NCBI RefSeq assembly: GCF_000820025.1
Contig: NZ_CDBI01000025.1
Location: forward strand, 54,756 to 118,755
Origin: Aeromonas popoffii
Lineage (GTDB): Bacteria; Pseudomonadota; Gammaproteobacteria; Enterobacterales; Aeromonadaceae
DNA: 64,000 nucleotides
Direction: 5' to 3'
This document shows, piece by piece, positions 57,435-64,000 of the stretch. The notes beneath the pieces were generated by a model. That model was not told the DNA's origin, did not search any database, and was given only the letters and a program-made list of their open reading frames with translations. The translations under genes were made by a program, and so were the position numbers. Position 1 is the stretch's first letter; the number at the start of each line of letters is the position of its first letter.

Positions 57435-57944
57435 TTAACCGCATGCATTAGCTTGTCGATAGGTCAAATATAAATTCAACGTACGCCCCCAAAGCACACC
57501 GCTAATAAAACCACTTAAAACACCAAAAACAATATTGAACCACAATGAAAATCTTAACTCAGGTTCTATATTCAAAAAAACATTCAATGTGTACTTTGTA
57601 ATAAAAGTAATTATCACAAAAATGATAATCCACGGAGTTCCTGGCCAGACAATTAAATGAGAGCCCTCTTTGCTCTTCAACTGATGCCCACCGCTCGAGA
57701 GAGACCAGCCAGCCCAATGACCTGCCATCAACCCCACCAACATAGCAGCTAATCCCCAGAATAAGAAAGCCAGCTCATTTATCACAGAGATCCCGCCCCA
57801 CAAGAAAAAGAACAGTGGCATAATGAACAATCCTTTAATATTCATCTCTCTATCGCGCAATGCATTTATCCCTGTAGCAATGAGAAAAGCAAACAGAGCC
57901 CAGACCCATACTGGGGTGTCAGCTATAATACGTAAAAGCAACAT
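57435..57944 (-). CDS. DUF6622-like membrane protein
   Basis: Protein of 169 residues with five to six predicted helices. The start LRIIADTPVWVWALFAFLIATGINALRDREM matches the TPxWVxALfxxLxxxGxxxLRxR pattern of DUF6622 proteins (short membrane proteins of unknown role). Then follow LWGGISVINELAFLFWGLAAMLVG and the paired last helices IIFVIITFITKYTL and IVFGVLSGFISGVLWG. AT-rich like its neighbour, same strand, 107 bases apart. The family name is from memory of the pattern. Confidence 0.6.
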   Translation of the reverse strand: MLLLRIIADTPVWVWALFAFLIATGINALRDREMNIKGLFIMPLFFFLWGGISVINELAFLFWGLAAMLVGLMAGHWAGWSLSSGGHQLKSKEGSHLIVWPGTPWIIIFVIITFITKYTLNVFLNIEPELRFSLWFNIVFGVLSGFISGVLWGRTLNLYLTYRQANACG

Positions 57945-58153
57945 GTTATCACCCTTAAAAACACAATATTACCATCTAAAAATGATGGCCATATATAATT
58001 TTATTCACGAAATTAAGTCGCTGCAAGCCAAGGTTATTTGGTAGCGGCCGCTCTCAAAATATAATTACTCCATATCGTGGATGCGCCCATATTCAGGGAT
58101 GTTAGCTATGATGCTGTAATATAAATATGGGCATAGGTGTGATCGTCTTGAGA

Positions 58154-58654
58154 TTACAGCTTGCGCCCCAACCGCTTCTCGATCTGGCTTCGCTCCCACT
58201 CAGGGCCAAATAGCTTGAAGGGTTGGTACACACTGATACCATGGGATGCCAATCCTAACCCCCACCCCAGCGCAGCCCACCAGACCCAGATATACTCCGG
58301 ATTGCTCAGGTAGTTGATCACAAATAGCCCGCACATCACCAAAAAATAGCTAACAGCATGGTAATAGAAACCCTTGAGCGCCTCCACATACTTCATAGCG
58401 GCCTGCTCTTCCATCGATACTTGCAATACATTTTTATCCATCGTGCCACTCCCTCGCATCTCGCGCTCCTGTTGCTCTGACCCATCCAGTTGAGCCACAT
58501 CGAGTTCAAAGACGGAGGCCAGGGCCTTGAGGGATTCCAATCCGGGTTGCTGCCCCTGCTCGATCCGCTGAATAGTGCGGACACTCAAACCAGTCAACGT
58601 CGCCAACTGATCCTGGGACCAACCCCGTTGCAATCTCAACTTCCTGACGATCAT
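58154..58654 (-). CDS. XRE-family regulator with C-terminal 2TM domain
   Basis: Protein of 166 residues: residues 1-60 are a Cro/C1 helix-turn-helix (VRKLRLQRGWSQDQLATLTGLS, VRTIQRIEQGQQ, LKALASVFELD). After a hydrophilic linker come two hydrophobic segments (AVSYFLVMCGLFVINYLS and WVWWAALGWGLGLASHG) in the pattern of the 2TM domain, with FGPEWERSQIEKRLGRK at the end. It would be a membrane-tethered regulator. ATG 58654 has AAGGAG upstream. Signal and targets unknown. Confidence 0.85.
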   Translation of the reverse strand: MIVRKLRLQRGWSQDQLATLTGLSVRTIQRIEQGQQPGLESLKALASVFELDVAQLDGSEQQEREMRGSGTMDKNVLQVSMEEQAAMKYVEALKGFYYHAVSYFLVMCGLFVINYLSNPEYIWVWWAALGWGLGLASHGISVYQPFKLFGPEWERSQIEKRLGRKL

Positions 58655-58777
58655 CTCGCACTCCTTGTGGTAATTGACAGGGCCAGCATAGGGCTTGCGC
58701 CGCGAAAGGTGACACGACAGATGGCCGACATCCACCTGACAATCCTTTAAAATCATTAGGTTAAATTGTGATCCTGG

Positions 58778-59224
58778 TCAGTCAGCCGGTCGTTCCCCCA
58801 GATATTGAACAAACCGTAACAAATAACCATCGGGATCCTGCAGCAAAAATTCGCGCTGCCCAGCCAGCATATCTCCCACCGGATACCAGGCTTCAGTGGG
58901 CTGCCGAAAAAGCGTAATGCCGGCGCGCTGCAACCGGTCGAGTAGCGGCTGGATGTCGGTCAGCTCCATCTGCAGATTTATCCCCCGGCCGAACGGTGCC
59001 TCCAGCTCCCCGACCTGCCAAGCCTCTGGATGAACCTGTTCAAGCATCAGCTGTACCTGTTGCTGCTCCAGATAAGCAAAAGGAGGGTCATCGCGCCGAT
59101 AGCGGATAGAGAAGCCCAACACGCCGCGATAGAACGCCAGAGAGCAAGCCAGATCGGTGACAGACAGCTCCGGCACCATGGGGTTCCAATACACCTCATC
59201 CACCTCGACATTCGCCCCCGTCAT
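58778..59224 (-). CDS. VOC family (glyoxalase/bleomycin-resistance fold) protein
   Basis: Protein of 148 residues with two βαβββ units. MVPELSVTDLACSLAFYRGVLGFSIRYR opens, QVQLMLEQVHP closes the first half, and REFLLQDPDGYLLRFVQYLG ends the second. It resembles bleomycin-resistance-type VOC proteins. The stop to start distance with the oxidoreductase is three bases, indicating one operon. Substrate unknown. Confidence 0.85.
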   Translation of the reverse strand: MTGANVEVDEVYWNPMVPELSVTDLACSLAFYRGVLGFSIRYRRDDPPFAYLEQQQVQLMLEQVHPEAWQVGELEAPFGRGINLQMELTDIQPLLDRLQRAGITLFRQPTEAWYPVGDMLAGQREFLLQDPDGYLLRFVQYLGERPAD

Positions 59225-59227
59225 GGC

Positions 59228-60217
59228 TTACAGGCTCTGCATCAACTCGGCGGCGATCTCGAAGGAGCGCAGCCGTGCCTGATGCTCGACGATGGGGCCG
59301 TTGAACATCAGCTCATCGGCCCGGGTCTCTGCCAGTAACGCCTTGAGGCCATGGCGCACCTGATCCGGATCCCCCACCAGAGAACGAGCAAGCGTCTGCT
59401 CCATCGCCATCAGCTCACGGGGCGACCACTCGTCACCAAGTTCGACGACCGGCGCGGGCAGTTTGCCCGCATCACCGCGATGGAGACGCAAGAACTGCTG
59501 CTGCACGGTAGTGAACTGGAAGCGGGCCTCCCGCTCGCTGTCGGCAGCAATCATATTGATGCAGACCACGGCATAGGGCTTGGGCCAGCGCACCGAGGGA
59601 CGGTACTGGCTGCGGTAGATCTCCAGCGCCTGCAACAGCAAGGCGGGGGCAAAATGGGAGGCAAAGCCGAATGGCAAGCCCATCGCAGCAGCCAGCTGGG
59701 CACTGTAAAGGCTGGAGCCCAGCAGCCAGATGGGCAGGTGAAGCCCCTGACCCGGCACCGCCTGCACCGCGCCGATCTCGTCGCCAAAGTAGCTCATCAG
59801 CTCGCGCACATCCGCCGGGAAATCATCCACCTCGCCGCTACGCAGGCGCCGCAGCGCCCGCATGGTGCGCTGATCGGTACCGGGCGCCCGGCCAAGGCCC
59901 AGATCGATGCGGTCAGGATAGAGAGAAGCCAAGGTGCCAAACTGCTCGGCAATGACCAGCGGCGAGTGGTTCGGCAGCATGATGCCGCCAGCGCCGATCC
60001 GCATGGTGTGGGTGGCACCTGCCAGGTGGCCGATCAGCACAGAGGTGGCGGCACTGGCAATGCCCGGCATGTTGTGGTGCTCGGCCAGCCAATAACGCTG
60101 GTAGCCCCAGCGCTCGGCATGTTGCGCCAACTCGCGCGAACGGCGAAATGACTCGGCCGGCAGGGATCCTTCGGGGACGGGCACCAGATCGAGTACAGAA
60201 TAGGGGATGGCAGACAT
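59228..60217 (-). CDS. LLM class flavin-dependent oxidoreductase (luciferase-like)
   Basis: Flavin-dependent monooxygenase-like protein of 329 residues: [51 protein letters not shown] and [27 protein letters not shown] match the YhbW/LuxA-like group. The barrel ends with [14 protein letters not shown]. The gene is followed at three bases by the VOC gene. The substrate is unknown. Confidence 0.92.
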   Translation of the reverse strand: MSAIPYSVLDLVPVPEGSLPAESFRRSRELAQHAERWGYQRYWLAEHHNMPGIASAATSVLIGHLAGATHTMRIGAGGIMLPNHSPLVIAEQFGTLASLYPDRIDLGLGRAPGTDQRTMRALRRLRSGEVDDFPADVRELMSYFGDEIGAVQAVPGQGLHLPIWLLGSSLYSAQLAAAMGLPFGFASHFAPALLLQALEIYRSQYRPSVRWPKPYAVVCINMIAADSEREARFQFTTVQQQFLRLHRGDAGKLPAPVVELGDEWSPRELMAMEQTLARSLVGDPDQVRHGLKALLAETRADELMFNGPIVEHQARLRSFEIAAELMQSL

Positions 60218-60595
60218 GGGTCACTCCATTGATTCACAGACCAGTAACAAGTGGGGCAATGTAGCACGGGATACCTGAATGAATCACGCACCGGGATGGC
60301 GCCAGGCCAGCCCTGGCAGAACGTCAAGTGACACAGTTACCCTCTCCGGTCACAGACGCTGGCATGCTGTCGCTCATCGTCTGGTTGTAAGCTCCGCCCA
60401 TCACCTTCTTACAGGGGGTTGTCATGCCCAAGCTGTGCCATATCCTGGTGACCACCTAGGGCAGCCCCGCAGGGGGCCGTCACATCTGAGGCCATATACT
60501 GATACCACTCAATCAGTTATTGTGTTTTTTGTCACCCTATTGGCACACTGCTGGTTGATCATCTCTGCAATCGCCAATGTGACAAGGATGCGTCC
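60218..60595. promoter_or_regulatory. divergent region between the LLM and HD-GYP genes
   Basis: 378 bases with the two divergent promoters. A short frame at 60424-60459 (11 codons, MPKLCHILVTT) has AGGGGG before it and could be a leader peptide or a decayed gene start. Otherwise nothing is supported. Confidence 0.45.
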
Positions 60596-63484
60596 ATGAC
60601 AAGTGCCAAGCCAGGTCGTAAACCCTTCTATGTGCATATCGCCACCCTTTTCATCCTGCTGTTTACCCTGCTGGGCAGCGCCCTCATAGCGCTGCAGTTT
60701 CAGCAAGGGGCGCGACAGGGGTTGGAGCATGAGCGACAGAACTTTCTGCAATACCGGGAGCAGCTGGCCCTTGCACTCCAGCTGAACGAGCGACCGGCCC
60801 GCATGTCCCTCAGCCTGCTGCGTAGCGGCCAGCTGGCGGCCATGACCAGTCTGGATGCTCGCCTGGACTACCTGCCGCAACTGGCGGAAGTGCTGGCCAA
60901 CAGCCCCAGCTATGGCGCCGTCTACGCCGGCTATGAGGATGGCGACTTCTTCCTGGTGCGCAAACTGACCGAACGGGCCAGAGCCCAGCTGGACAAGGTG
61001 CCCGCCGCCAGCACCCTGCTGGTGCAGAGCCTGCATCAGGGCAAGGGGGAGTTTCTCTACTTCGATCAGCAGCTAACCCTGCTCGAGCGCCGGGCCATGC
61101 CCCTGTACCAGTTTGATCCCCGCAGCCGCGACTGGTACAAACAGGCACGCGGGCACGCGGGGATCGCCACGACCAATCCCTATCTCTTCTTCACCACCAA
61201 GGAGCCGGGCATGACACTGGCGGCGGAGAGCAATGACAAACGGGCGGTGATCGGGCTGGATGCCAGCGTAGAGGGACTGTCGGCCATGATCGGCAAGCTG
61301 CGCTTGCCAGCGCAGAGCAAGGTGATCCTGTTCGACGAATACGCCACCCTGCTGGCCGCCGATCCCAAGCTGCTCCCCAGCTTCGAGCAGCTGAGCCAAC
61401 TGCCCATGCTGTCGGCGCTGTCCCAACCTGTGCTGACCCGGCTGCAACAGCAGATCACCCGCCAGCCCGCTCTGCTGAGCAGCCCGGTAGAGTTGACCCT
61501 GACCGCCGCCGATGACAGCGACTGGCTGGTCAACCTCGCCCCCCTCGGCGAGGGTTCCCCCTTCCATATCGCCCTGCTGGTGTCGGCCGATCTGCTCTAC
61601 CAGCAGGCCCGTGACGAGGCACTGGTCAATCTCGGCTGGACGGTGGCTGGCTTGCTATTGCTGCTGCCGGTGATCTGGCTGGTCTCCCGCCGCACCGCCG
61701 CACCGCTGCTGGCACTGACCCAGGAGGCGGAGCGGATCCAGCACTTCGACTTTGGCGAGAGTCGGGCGCCTGAGTCGGCGATCCGCGAGATCGACGATCT
61801 GGCCCGTACCATGTCCGGCATGCGGCTGACCCTGGGCAACTTCATGAACATGGGGCGGGCACTGGCGGCCGAGCACCGCTTCGACTCCCTGCTCAGCCGC
61901 ATACTGCACGAGACCATAGCCGCGGTGCAGGCCCAGGGGGGTTGCCTCTACCTGGAGCAGGAGAAGAGCATGGTGGCCGTCCAGGCGAGCTGGCGACAGC
62001 AAGCCCTGCCCGCCGGGCAAGTCCCCTGGCAGGAGGCGCTGTTCGGCAAACTGGCCCAGACCGAGCGGCTCACCCTGCCCATCGACGAGCATGGCTGGCA
62101 GCAGCATCTGGCGAGCTGGGGCCCCTTCCCCGGCCCCTGCCAGCTGGTGGCCGAGCCCCTGCGCAACCAGAGACAGGAGCTGATCGGCTGCCTGCTGCTG
62201 ATCCTGCCTGACTGCTCTGCCCGCGAGTTGGCCTCGCGCATCAGTCTGATCGAGGCACTGGCGGGCACCTCGGCCTCCGCCATCGAGAACCAGCGACTGC
62301 TGGAAGAGCAGAAACAGCTGCTGGACTCCTTCATCGAGCTGATGGCCGGCGCGATCGATGCCAAGAGCCCCTACACAGGGGGTCACTGCCAGCGCGTACC
62401 CGAGCTGACCCGGATGCTGACCGAGGCGGCCTGTGCCCAGCAGCAGGGCCCGTTCGCCGATTTCCGGCTCAATGAGGAGGAGTGGGAGGCCATCCATATC
62501 GCGAGCTGGCTGCACGACTGTGGCAAGGTCACCACGCCGGAATTCGTGGTCGACAAGGCTACCAAGCTGGAGACCTTATACGACCGGATCCACGAGATCC
62601 GCACCCGCTTCGAGGTGCTCAAGCGCGACGCCTATATCGAGGCGCTGGCGACCCGCCTGTCGGAATCCGGGCGACATGCCGCCCGCGAGGAGGTGGCCCC
62701 GCTCTGGAGCACCCTGGACGAGGAGTTTGCCTTCGTCGCCGAGTGCAACCTCGGGGGGGAGTGGATGGCACCGGAGAAACTGGCCAGACTGGACGCCATC
62801 GCCAGCCGCACCTGGCACCGCACCCTGGATGACAGACTCGGCATCAGCCGGGAGGAACTCAAGCTGCGCCAGAGCGAGTACGCCACGCAGCTGCCCTGCG
62901 CCGAACCGCTGCTGGCCGACAAGGCGGCCCACCTCATTCCCCGCCCCGCCCACGACAGCCTGGATGAGCACAATTCCTGGGGCTTCAAGGTCAAGGTGCC
63001 CACCCATCTCTACAACCGGGGGGAGCGTTACAACCTGGCCATAGGCCGTGGCACCCTCACCGAGGAGGAGCGCTACAAGATCAACGAACACATCATCCAG
63101 ACCATCCGCATGCTGGAACGGCTCCCCTTCCCGCGCCATCTGCGCAGCGTGCCCGAGATCGCCGGCGGTCACCATGAGCGCATGGACGGCAAGGGCTACC
63201 CGCGCCAGCTGCTGGGGCAGCAGATGAGCATTCCGGCCCGCATCATGGCCATCGCCGACATCTTCGAGGCGCTGACCGCCAGCGATCGCCCCTACAAGTC
63301 GGGTAAAACAGTGGCCCAGTCTCTTGCCATCATGCAGAGCATGGTGCGCGAGCAGCACATAGATCCGGCACTGTTTGCCCTGTTCGTCGGCAGCGGTATC
63401 TGGCGCGACTATGCCGAGCGTTTCCTGGCGCCAGAGCAGCTGGACGAGGTGGATAGCGACGCCCTGCTGGCTGCGCTGACCTAG
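60596..63484 (+). CDS. membrane sensor HD-GYP phosphodiesterase with GAF domain
   Basis: Protein of 962 residues. Membrane helix at 17-37, an extracytoplasmic Cache-like sensor to about 340 (RDWYKQARGHAGIATTNPY), a second helix at about 345-362, HAMP, a GAF domain at about 430-570, and an HD-GYP domain from about 590. The HD pair is in HIASWLHDCGKVTTPEF; the second metal motif is HHERMDGKGYP, both intact, so it should cleave cyclic-di-GMP. Between them are about 215 residues, roughly 150 more than usual, containing WHRTLDDRLG and WGFKVKVPTHLYNRG. Gene stands alone. Confidence 0.92.
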   Translation: MTSAKPGRKPFYVHIATLFILLFTLLGSALIALQFQQGARQGLEHERQNFLQYREQLALALQLNERPARMSLSLLRSGQLAAMTSLDARLDYLPQLAEVLANSPSYGAVYAGYEDGDFFLVRKLTERARAQLDKVPAASTLLVQSLHQGKGEFLYFDQQLTLLERRAMPLYQFDPRSRDWYKQARGHAGIATTNPYLFFTTKEPGMTLAAESNDKRAVIGLDASVEGLSAMIGKLRLPAQSKVILFDEYATLLAADPKLLPSFEQLSQLPMLSALSQPVLTRLQQQITRQPALLSSPVELTLTAADDSDWLVNLAPLGEGSPFHIALLVSADLLYQQARDEALVNLGWTVAGLLLLLPVIWLVSRRTAAPLLALTQEAERIQHFDFGESRAPESAIREIDDLARTMSGMRLTLGNFMNMGRALAAEHRFDSLLSRILHETIAAVQAQGGCLYLEQEKSMVAVQASWRQQALPAGQVPWQEALFGKLAQTERLTLPIDEHGWQQHLASWGPFPGPCQLVAEPLRNQRQELIGCLLLILPDCSARELASRISLIEALAGTSASAIENQRLLEEQKQLLDSFIELMAGAIDAKSPYTGGHCQRVPELTRMLTEAACAQQQGPFADFRLNEEEWEAIHIASWLHDCGKVTTPEFVVDKATKLETLYDRIHEIRTRFEVLKRDAYIEALATRLSESGRHAAREEVAPLWSTLDEEFAFVAECNLGGEWMAPEKLARLDAIASRTWHRTLDDRLGISREELKLRQSEYATQLPCAEPLLADKAAHLIPRPAHDSLDEHNSWGFKVKVPTHLYNRGERYNLAIGRGTLTEEERYKINEHIIQTIRMLERLPFPRHLRSVPEIAGGHHERMDGKGYPRQLLGQQMSIPARIMAIADIFEALTASDRPYKSGKTVAQSLAIMQSMVREQHIDPALFALFVGSGIWRDYAERFLAPEQLDEVDSDALLAALT

Positions 63485-63617
63485 GGCGGGGTCATATTTT
63501 CTTACATTTGTGCACTGGTCTGAGAGCGCCGGCTTGGTTATAACGGTGCCCCGATAACGAAGGGGGAGCAAAAGACTCCCCCTCACTCTTTGTCACACCA
63601 CACTGTTCAGGTTATCT

Positions 63618-63962
63618 ATGTCAAAACATCTCATCGTGCTGGGCGCACTGGCGCTGTCCGGCTGCGCCCTGTTGTCGCCACCCACCGTCACCCCGGTGCA
63701 CCTGGCCGATGCCAGCCAGCACGGCTTCTATATCGAGTGCAGCAGCATGGCAGCCTGTTTCCAGCAGGCCAACCAGACCTGCCCCCAGGGCTACCAGGAG
63801 ACGGATCGCCGTCAGCAGACGCTCTACTCCACCCAGTACACGACGGGCAGCTATGACGAGAAAAAGAAGCTCTACAAGGCAGGCAAGCCTTATCGCGTCG
63901 CCAATACGGTCCATTCGCTGACCATTCAGTGCCCCAAGGACTTGAGCATCACGCCGCGCTAG
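63618..63962 (+). CDS. small hypothetical lipoprotein
   Basis: Protein of 114 residues with a lipoprotein signal (ALALSGC, Cys at about 16). The mature part has four more Cys (IECSSMAACFQQANQTC and IQCPKDL) that may form disulfides and the Tyr/Thr-rich TLYSTQYTTGSYDEKKK. I do not recognise a family. It follows the HD-GYP gene by 133 bases and ends before a terminator at the window edge. Confidence 0.75.
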   Translation: MSKHLIVLGALALSGCALLSPPTVTPVHLADASQHGFYIECSSMAACFQQANQTCPQGYQETDRRQQTLYSTQYTTGSYDEKKKLYKAGKPYRVANTVHSLTIQCPKDLSITPR

Positions 63963-63980
63963 CAAGCAGCAAGCAACGAA

Positions 63981-64000
63981 AAAGGGCCCGCGGGCCCTTT
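63981..64000 (+). terminator. terminator at the right edge, incomplete
   Basis: AAAGGGCCCG / CGGGCCCTTT 20-base palindrome running to the end of the window, preceded by an A run. Its T run is only partly inside the window. Confidence 0.8.

Overview
The window is chromosomal DNA from a gammaproteobacterium, most probably Aeromonas. The evidence is the high GC content of most of the sequence, the gene order slyX-slyD-yheV ... yheT-yheU ... prkB-yhfA-crp, the apaH-apaG-rsmA-pdxA-surA-lptD block followed outward by amgK/murU and djlA, large chitinases, and heme-uptake genes of the Vibrio/Aeromonas Hut type. Nothing points to a plasmid or prophage. I saw no rRNA, tRNA, CRISPR array or insertion sequence.

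Layout. (1) 1-5250: end of a WD40-repeat gene, slyX, slyD, yheV, an AraC-like regulator, cheV, yheT, a small unknown gene and yheU. (2) 5740-14830: ugd facing away from a tight arnB-C-A-D-T-E-F operon, which together encode the complete 4-amino-4-deoxy-L-arabinose modification of lipid A (polymyxin resistance). This block sits inside the otherwise conserved yheT-yheU / prkB-yhfA-crp order. (3) 15060-19170: prkB, two lipoproteins (one an MliC-type lysozyme inhibitor), yhfA, crp and rlmA. (4) 19230-27710: two multidomain secreted chitinases (GH19 and GH18) followed by a symporter-fused hybrid kinase of the CrbS type, then a divergent DUF2975/HTH pair and an HcaT-like transporter. (5) 30260-38520: a heme and iron island with a TonB-dependent heme receptor, ChaN lipoprotein, HutZ, HutX and the HutBCD ABC importer. 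Two Fur-box-like sites lie in its divergent promoters, and an unannotated small-RNA-like unit lies at its edge. (6) 38680-46360: YitT membrane protein, a sugar-nucleotide epimerase, a lytic transglycosylase, EttA and a purine permease with a PurR-like operator. (7) 46430-55930: djlA, the murU-amgK cell-wall-recycling pair, then divergently lptD-surA-pdxA-rsmA-apaG-apaH. (8) 55930-58150: an AT-rich stretch with a 12-C tract, an orphan terminator and two poorly characterised membrane genes, probably acquired. (9) 58150-64000: an HTH-2TM regulator, a VOC protein with a luciferase-like oxidoreductase, an HD-GYP signalling protein with a large insertion, and a small lipoprotein.

Several parts work together on the cell envelope. 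ugd/arn charge-modify lipid A, lptD/surA deliver and fold outer-membrane components, amgK/murU recycle peptidoglycan sugars, and slt and an MliC-like inhibitor act on peptidoglycan. The chitinases supply GlcNAc, whose catabolism produces acetate, the metabolite that CrbS-type kinases respond to elsewhere. No single gene set is clearly a new system. The features most worth follow-up are the small-RNA candidate at 30096-30182, two independent duplications of gene 3' ends (yheV and hutD), the structured intergenic region at 40764-40902, and the HTH-DUF2975 module with inverted repeats in its promoter.
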